Notes under the pieces: model-generated
Told to the model about the DNA's origin: nothing
The model's input: only the letters and a program-made list of their open reading frames with translations
Database searches by the model: none
Made by a program: the position numbers and the translations under genes
Source of the DNA: a bacterium 1XD8-76
Lineage (GTDB): Bacteria > Bacillota > Clostridia > Lachnospirales > Lachnospiraceae
Direction of reading: 5' to 3'
DNA length: 64,000 nt
NCBI GenBank assembly: GCA_003611955.1
Contig: RAZE01000016.1
Coordinates: 32,978 to 96,977 of the forward strand
Shown: in pieces, positions 53,916 through 62,072 of the stretch
Numbering within the stretch: the first letter of the stretch is position 1
Layout of the letters: each line of letters opens with the position of its first letter

Positions 53916-55517
53916 ATGAATGTTGAATTTGCTTATAATATATTGGATATTCTTCAGACGATGTGGGATGCCGCGAAACAAATGGAAAAGAGTTATGCGG
54001 CGAGAGATATGGATACATTTTATTCTTTGAGCAAAGACTTATCGGGGGGGTTGGCTGCAGTACAGGAGGTCGCACAGCAGGCGGCAGATAATAAGAAAAT
54101 TCGTCTTGCGGATGCCTGTATCTGCGCCATGGAATCATTAAAAGATATCGGGACGCTGGCGGTTCTGAAACCAGAGAAGACAAAGTGGAAACTGGCGTAT
54201 GAGCTGGAGCCGATCATTGAAACTGCGGCAATGCAGTTCTATTATTGGGGGATTGTAAAGGAGAATCCGGAAAAATGGGGAGAATTTCAGGAGTTTCTTA
54301 AAAATACAGAGGCCTTTGAACTTTTAAAAGAGAAAAAGAACCTTATATACCAGTGTGATCTGGTGATTCAGGTGATGGCATATAATCATCTGGATTATAC
54401 GATAGACTGTGTAGAAAGTATTTTGAAAAATTTACCTGAAGACATCAGGGTGGAACTTCAATTATATAACCATGGTTCCGATGATGGGACAAAAGCATAT
54501 TTTGAGAGTATCGAAAATGCCAACGTGTTGAACATTGCTGTAAACTGGGCGTTGCCGGGAGTGACAAACAAATCTATTGCGCGGGGTAAGTATTATCTTC
54601 TGGTCAGCAATGATATTCTTATCGGTAAAGATGCGATTGCAAATATTTATCGCTGCGCAGAAGGACATGCAGATTACGGATATATTGTGCCGACAACTCC
54701 GGCGGTCAGCAATGGCCAGACAATTTTTGCGGCCTATACAAACAATGATGAATTTGAGGGATTTGCTGAAAAGAACAATGTATATGATCCGCGGAGGCAC
54801 GAACAGAGAGTCCGTTTGTGTAATCCTCTATGCCTTATACCATCATTGTTGTGGGAAGAGATGACATTGGATATGTATCAGGAAATCTTTTGCAATGAAA
54901 ATCCTATGTTTTCCTTTCCGGATGACAGGTTTTCTCTCTGGATGAGAAGACATGGCTATAAAAATATGCTTGTGAAGGATGCGTTTTGCCATCATTATGG
55001 TTCGGTGACTCTAAAGGAGGACTACGGTAAATGCCAGAAGCTTGAAGAGCTCTATGAGAAGGATCGGGTAGAGTTTCAGAGGAAGTATGGTATTGATCCG
55101 TGGGGAACTGGGAGTTATGTGGAACAGAAACTTTTTGATGTTTGGAATCTTTCGTCTGAGGATGATATTTATATTCTGGGATTAAATTGCGGAATGGGTT
55201 CAAATTCACTGAAAGTAAAAGAGGTGTTGAGAGAAAAAGGAGCACAGAGAGTTACATTATATAACGGGACGCAGGAAAAATGCTTTTTGCCGGATCTGCG
55301 GGGAGTATCTGATCATGTTTTTTTGTTTTCAAAGTTGAAGGATATCATATCTCAAACGGGAAGGAAAAATTTTCATTACATAGTTGTGGATGATCCCGTG
55401 CAGGGACTTAAAGAAGAAGAACTTATACAGAAAATATTGGCGGCGGGAATAAAGTGCTCCGAATTGGCTTACAAAAAAGCGGACGGACAGTGGGTAGTGT
55501 ATATTCTCAGGAAGTAA
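53916..55517 (+). CDS. Family 2 glycosyltransferase with helical N-terminus and extra C-terminal domain
   Basis: The 533-residue protein has three parts. Residues 1-140 are helical with no recognised family. Residues 145-400 are a GT-A transferase (DLVIQVMAYNHLDYTIDCVES, LYNHGSDDGT, a VSNDI motif where DxD is expected). The last 120 residues look like a Rossmann or methyltransferase-type fold (IYILGLNCGMGSNSLKVKEVL). A seven-G run at 54044-54050 falls in the helical part and is currently in frame. The acceptor and sugar are unknown; the context suggests flagellin glycan extension. Confidence 0.8.
   Translation: MNVEFAYNILDILQTMWDAAKQMEKSYAARDMDTFYSLSKDLSGGLAAVQEVAQQAADNKKIRLADACICAMESLKDIGTLAVLKPEKTKWKLAYELEPIIETAAMQFYYWGIVKENPEKWGEFQEFLKNTEAFELLKEKKNLIYQCDLVIQVMAYNHLDYTIDCVESILKNLPEDIRVELQLYNHGSDDGTKAYFESIENANVLNIAVNWALPGVTNKSIARGKYYLLVSNDILIGKDAIANIYRCAEGHADYGYIVPTTPAVSNGQTIFAAYTNNDEFEGFAEKNNVYDPRRHEQRVRLCNPLCLIPSLLWEEMTLDMYQEIFCNENPMFSFPDDRFSLWMRRHGYKNMLVKDAFCHHYGSVTLKEDYGKCQKLEELYEKDRVEFQRKYGIDPWGTGSYVEQKLFDVWNLSSEDDIYILGLNCGMGSNSLKVKEVLREKGAQRVTLYNGTQEKCFLPDLRGVSDHVFLFSKLKDIISQTGRKNFHYIVVDDPVQGLKEEELIQKILAAGIKCSELAYKKADGQWVVYILRK
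54044..54050 (+). repeat. Seven-G homopolymer in a glycosyltransferase gene (in-frame state)
   Basis: The run encodes part of SGG at about residue 45. A gain or loss of one G would truncate the protein early. This length matches the 61368-61374 and 62604-62610 runs. Confidence 0.95.
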
Positions 55518-55531
55518 GAAGGTAAATTTGA

Positions 55532-57154
55532 ATGGGAAAGAAATTTTTGCTGGATTGTACTCTGCGCGATGGCGGCTATGTAAACGACTGGGAATTTGGC
55601 AGAGATAATTTGATCAGTATTTTTGAGAGGCTGGTGAATTCGGGGGTCGATATCGTAGAAGTTGGATTTATAGATGAAAGGCGGCCCTATGATCATAACC
55701 GCAGTATTTTTCCGAACACGAAAGCTGTTGAGGAAATATGGAAATGTATAAAAAGGCGTCCGCTTCTGGTTGTGGGGATGATAGATTATGGGACATGTTC
55801 TCTTGAAAATATCCAGTCCTGTGAGGAGTCTTTTCTTGACGGGATCCGTGTAATCTTCAAAAAACAAAAGATGCATGAGGCGATGGAGTTTTGCAGCCGG
55901 GTAAAAGAAAAGGGTTATAAAGTGTTCTCGCAGCTGGTATCTGTTACATCTTACAGCGATGAAGATCTGCAGGAGGTGATTCGGCTTGTGAATGAGGCAG
56001 AGCCTTATGCCGTCTCCATGGTAGACACATATGGGCTTTTAGAGCCGGAAAAGTTGCTGCATTACTATGAAGTTCTGGACAGAGGAGTAAAACCGCATAT
56101 TCAGATCGGATTTCATGCCCACAATAATTTTCAGATGGGTTATGCCAATGCGCAGGCCTTTTTAAAAAAGAATACAGACAGAGACGTTTTGGTGGACGCA
56201 ACGTTGTTCGGGATGGGAAAGAGCGCGGGGAACGCTCCGATAGAACTTTTGGCTCGAAAAATGAATGAGGAATATGGTGCTCATTATGATGTAAGGCCTA
56301 TGTTGGAGGCGATTGAAGAGAGTATTAAGCCGATTCATGACAAACTGCCCTGGGGGTACAGCTCATTTTTCTATATGTGCGCCGCCAACAGATGCCATCC
56401 GAATTACCTGAACTATTATCAGAAAAAAGGAAATCTGTCGCCGTCAGGACTGGATGAACTTCTCTCCCGGATTCAGCCGGAAGAAAAAAGGCTATTATAC
56501 GACGGAGAATTTGCTGAAGAACTGTATCAGGAATATATTTCCGAAAAGTACGATGAGGGAGCCGCCTATGAAAAATTGAAGGAGGAGCTGGAAAATCGGG
56601 AACTTCTTCTGATAGGCCCGGGAAAGAATATCAGACTGCAGGAGGAGAAAGTATTAAAATATATAGCGGAGAAGAAGCCATATATTATTTCTGTCAATTA
56701 TATTCCGGAAAATATTCCTGTCCATTATGTGTTTGTGACAAAGGGCAGCAGATATAAGCAGATGGCAGGGAAATTAGACAGATGTCCGGGAATAAAAATG
56801 ATTGCAACCTCCAATGTGGAGTGCAGAAACGGGACGTTTGAACATGTGGTGATGCGGGTCCCGCTGCTGGAACTGAAGGAGCAGTTTATGGACAATTCTT
56901 TTTTAATGCTCTTAAAAGTACTAAAGCACGCCTGTGTCACAAAAATCGCGTGTGCCGGCTTTGACGGATATTCCAATAAAGAGGATAATTATGTGATGCC
57001 TGCGATGGAATATGATTTTGTGAAAGGGGCAGCAGAGTTTTTAAACCGCCATATCAGAGATGTTCTGGAAACGGAACACGGAGAGATGGAGAAAGTATTT
57101 GTAACATATTCTCATTATTGTGACGTAGAAGATATTTACAGTGCGGCATACTGA
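55532..57154 (+). CDS. DmpG/HMGL-type aldolase with a C-terminal extension
   Basis: Residues 1-290 form a TIM-barrel of the HMG-CoA lyase/4-hydroxy-2-oxovalerate aldolase family: LLDCTLRDGGYVNDWEFG start with the metal-binding Asp and catalytic Arg, and HAHNNFQMGYANA with the metal-binding histidines. From about residue 345 a second, Rossmann-like domain follows (LLLIGPGKNIRLQEE). The aldolase part would join or split a 2-oxoacid and an aldehyde. The role of the second domain is unknown. It lies 14 bp after the GT2 gene and 44 bp before the cyclase gene. Confidence 0.82.
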   Translation: MGKKFLLDCTLRDGGYVNDWEFGRDNLISIFERLVNSGVDIVEVGFIDERRPYDHNRSIFPNTKAVEEIWKCIKRRPLLVVGMIDYGTCSLENIQSCEESFLDGIRVIFKKQKMHEAMEFCSRVKEKGYKVFSQLVSVTSYSDEDLQEVIRLVNEAEPYAVSMVDTYGLLEPEKLLHYYEVLDRGVKPHIQIGFHAHNNFQMGYANAQAFLKKNTDRDVLVDATLFGMGKSAGNAPIELLARKMNEEYGAHYDVRPMLEAIEESIKPIHDKLPWGYSSFFYMCAANRCHPNYLNYYQKKGNLSPSGLDELLSRIQPEEKRLLYDGEFAEELYQEYISEKYDEGAAYEKLKEELENRELLLIGPGKNIRLQEEKVLKYIAEKKPYIISVNYIPENIPVHYVFVTKGSRYKQMAGKLDRCPGIKMIATSNVECRNGTFEHVVMRVPLLELKEQFMDNSFLMLLKVLKHACVTKIACAGFDGYSNKEDNYVMPAMEYDFVKGAAEFLNRHIRDVLETEHGEMEKVFVTYSHYCDVEDIYSAAY

Positions 57155-57198
57155 TCGATAAAGTCAGCGACAGCAAAACCGGTGAGGAAGCGGAAAAG

Positions 57199-58272
57199 AT
57201 GAAAATTCAGTCTAAATTGAAAGAATACGAAGTGATTATAGAGAAAGAACCATCCTTTTTTGATGATCTGTGCAGTGTGCCGAATGCGTTCTATGTGATC
57301 GATGAAAAGGTATATGGCCTGTATCGCCAATTGTTTTGCAAGATACCGGAAGGGTGTTTATACTTGCTGGAAGCAGCGGAACAGAATAAAACGATCGAGA
57401 CAGCGCTTGCCATATGTGAGCGGATTACAGCGATACCGGCGAAGAGAAACGCGGTGCTGATATCTGTCGGCGGGGGGATCATACAGGACATTACGGGGTT
57501 TGCCGCAAACATAATGTACAGAGGAATCCGCTGGATATTCGTGCCGACTACATTGCTCGCGGCATGCGACAGCTGCATAGGGGGGAAAACCTCGCTGAAC
57601 TACAAAAAATATAAAAATCTGCTGGGAACTTTCTATCCGCCGGATGTACTGTATATCTATTCGGAAATGTTTCAGACGCTGACGGAAAAGGATTACAAAA
57701 GCGGACTTGGCGAAGTGATCAAGTTTAATATTATGAGCGGTGAGAGCGGGCTGGAAAATATGGAGAGGAATTTGTCCGGACTGTTGGAGCGGCATCAGAA
57801 GACGGTAGATCTATTCACGGAATCCAGCCTGACATATAAAAAGAGTTTTATAGAGGCGGATGAATTTGACAGAGGAGAGCGCGTCAAACTGAATTTTGCC
57901 CATACTTTTGGTCATGCGATCGAAACCGTGACAAATTATAGGATTCCGCATGGAACGGCGGTGGCGGTCGGAATGATCATGGCAAACCATATTTCACAGG
58001 AGAGGGGTTATCTGCCGGCGGATGTGGCAAAGCGCAGCGAGGCAGTCTTATTGCAGGTTATCGATATAGATGTGACATTGCTGGACAAACCGTTCTGTGA
58101 ATATATGCGGTCGATACGCAAAGATAAAAAACAGGAGAGTGACGCGCTGACAGCTGTTCTGATCACAGCGTACGGAGATACGGGAGAACTTTCCGTGGTG
58201 CATGATATAACGGAGGATGAGATTCGGTCGGCGATAGATTATTTTATATCGATTTATGGAGAAAAAGAATGA
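57199..58272 (+). CDS. 3-dehydroquinate synthase-like sugar-phosphate cyclase
   Basis: The 357-residue protein has the family NAD loop SVGGGIIQDITGFAA near residue 92, VPTTLLAACDSCIGGKTSLN, KNLLGTFYPP, GLGEVIKFN and the metal motif LNFAHTFGHAIE. It differs from housekeeping AroB at PHGTAVAVG, where AroB has HGEAVA, and in the KTSLN pocket. It therefore may cyclise another sugar phosphate to a cyclitol, like EEVS or DOI synthases. No shikimate genes are nearby. It overlaps the ThDP gene by 4 bp (ATGA). Confidence 0.82.
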   Translation: MKIQSKLKEYEVIIEKEPSFFDDLCSVPNAFYVIDEKVYGLYRQLFCKIPEGCLYLLEAAEQNKTIETALAICERITAIPAKRNAVLISVGGGIIQDITGFAANIMYRGIRWIFVPTTLLAACDSCIGGKTSLNYKKYKNLLGTFYPPDVLYIYSEMFQTLTEKDYKSGLGEVIKFNIMSGESGLENMERNLSGLLERHQKTVDLFTESSLTYKKSFIEADEFDRGERVKLNFAHTFGHAIETVTNYRIPHGTAVAVGMIMANHISQERGYLPADVAKRSEAVLLQVIDIDVTLLDKPFCEYMRSIRKDKKQESDALTAVLITAYGDTGELSVVHDITEDEIRSAIDYFISIYGEKE

Positions 58273-60080
58273 AAGTCAAGGTGTCTGATTATATAGCCGA
58301 TTTTCTGGCGGAGCATGGCATTACAAATATTTTTACAGTGGTCGGCGGCGGAGCGATGCATATGAACGATTCTTTCGGACATCATTCAAGCCTTCACTGC
58401 ATTTATAATCACCATGAGCAGGCGTCCTCGATAGCAGCGGAAGCATATTTCCGGGTGGAGAATAAAATGGCCGCCGTCTGTGTGACCAGCGGTCCGGGAG
58501 CAATCAACGCATTGAACGGAGTGGCGGGTGCCTATATGGATTCCATACCGATGCTCGTTTTGTCCGGGCAGGCAAAGTCATCCATCACGGTGCGGGGCAG
58601 CGGCCTGAAATTGCGGACATTGGGAAATCAGGAGTTTGATATTGTCTCGGCGCTGGGCAGTATGACAAAATATGCGGAAATGATCATGGATGCGGGAAGA
58701 GTCAGATACTGTCTGGAAAAAGCGCTGGATATAGCCATGACAGGCAGACCGGGACCGTGCTGGCTGGATATTCCGCTGGATATCCAGGGGGCGTATGTAG
58801 AGACGGATGAGCTGCCGGGTTATACGGCAAAGACAGATAAAAATATGGTGCGGGGCGATGATCTCGGGAATGCGGCTCAAAAAGTCGCAGAGCGGATAGC
58901 GGATGCCAGGCGCCCGGTGATCTATGCGGGGAACGGCATACGTATTTCCGGAGCGGTGGAAATACTGAAGCGGCTGACAGAGCGGACAAAAATTCCGGTG
59001 GTGACATGCTGGGACAGTATAGACCTGATAGAGACTGAAAATGAATGTTATGCGGGGCGGGGCGGCACGATGGGAGACCGTGCCGGAAACTTTGCTGTCC
59101 AGAACAGCGACTTTTTGTTGTGTATTGGTTCCAGACTGAACATTTACCAGGTGGGGTACGATGTGAAAACCTGGGCAAGGGAAGCTTATGTGGCGGTTGT
59201 GGATATAGATCCGGAAGAATTGAAAAAACCTACGATAAGAGTGGATATGCCGATCTGCGCGGATGCGGGAGAATTTATGGAGAGTCTTATCGGAAGCCTA
59301 AAACCTGATGCGGAGTCAAATCATGCTGAGTGGTCAGAACAATGCCGGAGATGGAAAAAGCAATATCCTGTCGTCCGGGAAAAGCATTATCTCGAGAAGG
59401 GATCTGTAAATATTTATGCTTTTATCGATAAGCTGGGCAGGATGCTTCCGGAAGGGGCTGTCACGGTTGTCGCCAACGGGTCGGCGAGCGTGGTGGGAAG
59501 CCAGACGTATTATATTGGGAAAGGGCAGCGGTTTATCATGAACTGTGGTTTATCCTCCATGGGGTATGACCTTCCGGCAGCAGTCGGGGCCTGTGTGGCA
59601 TCAGGAAAAAGAGAGATCATCTGTCTCGCGGGCGATGGCAGTATTCAGATGAATATACAGGAACTGCAGACTATCGTGACGAATCAGCTTCCCATCAAAA
59701 TATTTGTGATCAACAATGGAGGATATCACCAGATCAGGCAGACACAGAACAATGTATTTCACAATGGGCTGATCGGAGTCGGACCGGAAAGCGGAGATCT
59801 GGGATTCCCTGATTTTGAAAAACTGTCGGCGGCATACGGCATTCCCTATTTTAGAATAGGGGATAATCAGGAATGGATAGAAAAAGCGGAGGAGATACTG
59901 TCTTTTGCGGGATTCCTTCTGTGTGAAGTAATCTGCTCGACCGCGCAGGTGTTTGAACCGAAATCGGCCACCAAAAAACTGGAAGACGGTACGCTGGTCT
60001 CTCCGCCGCTGGAGGACATGGCGCCGTTTCTGTCGAGGGATGAACTGAAGGCAAATATGTATATTGATCTGGTGGAGTAA
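58269..60080 (+). CDS. ThDP-dependent enzyme of the acetolactate synthase family
   Basis: The 603-residue protein has the catalytic glutamate in YNHHEQASSIAAEAY near residue 52, the FAD/NAD-like middle domain and the ThDP motif GDGSIQMN ... INNGG near residue 455. It lacks a partner regulatory subunit gene, so it is not the housekeeping IlvB. The linkage to a cyclase, aldolase and SDRs suggests it adds a two-carbon unit to a keto sugar or cleaves a cyclic dione (as YerE or IolD do). It is translationally coupled to the cyclase. Confidence 0.85.
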   Translation: MKVKVSDYIADFLAEHGITNIFTVVGGGAMHMNDSFGHHSSLHCIYNHHEQASSIAAEAYFRVENKMAAVCVTSGPGAINALNGVAGAYMDSIPMLVLSGQAKSSITVRGSGLKLRTLGNQEFDIVSALGSMTKYAEMIMDAGRVRYCLEKALDIAMTGRPGPCWLDIPLDIQGAYVETDELPGYTAKTDKNMVRGDDLGNAAQKVAERIADARRPVIYAGNGIRISGAVEILKRLTERTKIPVVTCWDSIDLIETENECYAGRGGTMGDRAGNFAVQNSDFLLCIGSRLNIYQVGYDVKTWAREAYVAVVDIDPEELKKPTIRVDMPICADAGEFMESLIGSLKPDAESNHAEWSEQCRRWKKQYPVVREKHYLEKGSVNIYAFIDKLGRMLPEGAVTVVANGSASVVGSQTYYIGKGQRFIMNCGLSSMGYDLPAAVGACVASGKREIICLAGDGSIQMNIQELQTIVTNQLPIKIFVINNGGYHQIRQTQNNVFHNGLIGVGPESGDLGFPDFEKLSAAYGIPYFRIGDNQEWIEKAEEILSFAGFLLCEVICSTAQVFEPKSATKKLEDGTLVSPPLEDMAPFLSRDELKANMYIDLVE

Positions 60081-60830
60081 ATGAGAGAGATGCGATTTAA
60101 AGATAAGGTAGTTATTGTTACGGGGGCAACTTCAGGAATCGGCGCGGTCACTGCAGAGATGTTTGCAGAGGAGGGGGCGAAGGTGATCCTGACAGGCAGA
60201 AACCGTGAAAGAGGGGAGAAAGCAGCGGATCGAATCCACCGGAAAGGGAATCCGGAAGCCGAGTTTATGTACTGTGATGCAACGAAGCTGGAGGATGTGC
60301 GGAAACTTCGGAAAGCGGTTGGTGATAAATACGGAAAGACAGATGTATTGTTTAACAATGCAGGAATATTTGTCACCAGCGATCTGGAAAACCTTGATCT
60401 GGAGGATTGGAACCGCTCCATCGATACCAACCTGAACAGCGTCCTGTATATGACAAAATGTTTTTTGGATCTGTTGAGGCCGTGCCGCGGCAATATAATA
60501 AATAATGCCTCGGTCAGCGGGCTGGATTCTTTTACCAGCGGAACGAAAACGTATATGTATGGCGCTTCCAAAGCGGCGATGATAAAATTTTCCAAACTGT
60601 GCGCATTGAATTTTGCAAAAGAGGTCAGAGTCAACGTGATCTGTCCGGGAATTATAGATACGGAGATATACTCGAACCGGGATTTTTCCCGATTTTTGGG
60701 CGGTATTCCCATGGGATACATTGCAAAACCGGAACAGGTTGCCGAGGTGGTGCTGTTTTTAGCATCGGAAAGAGCATCTTATATTACAGGTACAGTGATT
60801 CCGGTAGATGGCGGGATGTCTCTGACCTGA
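60081..60830 (+). CDS. Short-chain dehydrogenase/reductase 1
   Basis: A 249-residue classical SDR: cofactor loop TGATSGIGAVTAEMF at about residue 14, NNAGIF, the catalytic Ser in NNASVSG and YxxxK as YMYGASKAAM, and a C-terminal PVDGGMS. The start abuts the upstream TAA; ATG 60090 three codons later is an alternative. It should oxidise or reduce a hydroxyl of the pathway intermediate. Confidence 0.9.
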   Translation: MREMRFKDKVVIVTGATSGIGAVTAEMFAEEGAKVILTGRNRERGEKAADRIHRKGNPEAEFMYCDATKLEDVRKLRKAVGDKYGKTDVLFNNAGIFVTSDLENLDLEDWNRSIDTNLNSVLYMTKCFLDLLRPCRGNIINNASVSGLDSFTSGTKTYMYGASKAAMIKFSKLCALNFAKEVRVNVICPGIIDTEIYSNRDFSRFLGGIPMGYIAKPEQVAEVVLFLASERASYITGTVIPVDGGMSLT

Positions 60831-60848
60831 CGAAAGAAAAGGAGCTAT

Positions 60849-61385
60849 ATGATCGCAATTAGACATGCGGGTATCTATGTGGATGATATCCGCAGATTGG
60901 AAGAATTTTATACGGCGGTGTTTCAGATGATTCCGATCTGCAGTATGGAACCGGCGAGAGGAAAGCTGTTTGAGGAGCTGTTAGGCATTTCCAATGTGGA
61001 GATACTGACAACCAAATTGGTGACACCCTATGGGAAGAAAACCGGGCAGGGAGATATGCTGGAACTTGTCAAAGTTCTGTGGGAGGGAGAAAATTTACCG
61101 ACTCTTCCTGAGGATTATCCGATTTCCATGACAGGCATGGGGCATATCGCGTTTGGTGTGGATAACATATATGCGGTCGTTGGAGATATCAGGAAAAAGA
61201 ACGGCCGGCAAAAGACAGAAGTTATATCCATGCAAAATAAAAATCTTTGCTGCTTCTGCAGAGATCCGGAAGGAAACTGGATAGAGCTGATACAAAGATA
61301 TGAGGAGGGAAGTATGGACAGGCTGAAGGGAAAGACTGCGCTGATTACAGGAGGGACGTCCGGGATCGGGGGGGTATTGCCCTGA
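60849..61385 (+). CDS. VOC-family (glyoxalase/epimerase-like) protein running into a frameshifted SDR
   Basis: Residues 1-155 form a vicinal-oxygen-chelate domain (IRHAGIYVDDIRRLEEFY; GHIAFGVDNIYAV; DPEGNWIELI), with the His/His/Glu metal ligands visible. There is no stop after this domain. The frame continues through EEGSMDRLKGKTALITGG, which is the start of SDR 2, and stops at 61383 because of the seven-G run. The gene may encode a VOC-SDR fusion, or SDR 2 may start independently at 61314 behind GAGGAGGG. Confidence 0.75.
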   Translation: MIAIRHAGIYVDDIRRLEEFYTAVFQMIPICSMEPARGKLFEELLGISNVEILTTKLVTPYGKKTGQGDMLELVKVLWEGENLPTLPEDYPISMTGMGHIAFGVDNIYAVVGDIRKKNGRQKTEVISMQNKNLCCFCRDPEGNWIELIQRYEEGSMDRLKGKTALITGGTSGIGGVLP

Positions 61386-62053
61386 TTTTTGCCGGGGAGG
61401 GAGCGGAAGTTTTTGTAGCAGGGCGTGACGCGGAGCGCGGGGATGCCTTTGCGGCAGAGGCGGGGAAGAGGGGATTGCGGATCACCTATTGTCAATGCGA
61501 TGTAACCCGAAAAGAAGAGCTCTGCTTACTGCATAAAAAATTGTTGAACAGTGGAGTGCACATCGATATTCTTGTGAGTAACGCGGGAATGTTGAGGACA
61601 GGTGCACTGGATGAGATCACAGAGGAAGATTGGGATGCCGTTTACGATGTCAATGTCAAGGCGGCAATGTATCTGTGCCAGGAATTTGTGGAAGAATTAA
61701 AGGCGCGCCATGGAGTGATATTGTTTAACGCTTCTATAAATGGGCTCCACCATTATATCAAGGGAAAAAAGAGTTATATGTACGCCAGTTCTAAAGCGGC
61801 TCTGATTCAGTTTTCCCGGTATGTGGCAAAAAATTATGCGCCGGATGTCAGAGTTAATTGTCTTTGTCCCGGGATTACGGAGACAAACCTGTTTACAAAC
61901 CGGGATTTTTCGAGATTTGAGGATTGTAATCTGCTGAGGCGAATGGCAAAGCCGGAAGAGATCGCTAAGGTTGCGCTGTTTCTGGTATCGGATGATTCGT
62001 CCTTTATGACCGGAAGCGTGGTGGTCGCGGATGGCGGGGAAATGATAAAATGA
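61314..62053 (+). pseudogene. Short-chain dehydrogenase/reductase 2, frameshifted at a G7 tract (possibly phase-off)
   Basis: From ATG 61314 the frame encodes DRLKGKTALITGGTSGIGG and is then broken at the seven-G run 61368-61374. In the next frame the SDR continues without other damage (IALIFAGEGAEVFVAGRD, VSNAGML, catalytic Ser in NASINGL, YMYASSKAAL, ADGG) to TGA 62053. Eight Gs would restore a 246-residue protein that aligns with SDR 1 without gaps around the cofactor loop. A sequencing error or a reversible switch are both possible. Confidence 0.8.
61368..61374 (+). repeat. Seven-G homopolymer causing the SDR 2 frameshift
   Basis: The run lies in the Gly-rich cofactor loop. One extra G (or two fewer) restores the frame. 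It is the only out-of-frame member of three G7 runs in the island. Confidence 0.95.
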
Positions 62054-62072
62054 ACAGGAAGTGGAAAAGAAA

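Noticed and set aside
57199..58272. Housekeeping aroB
   Set aside because: It is embedded among glycan genes without other shikimate genes and has changed pocket residues, so I keep it as a DHQS-like cyclase.
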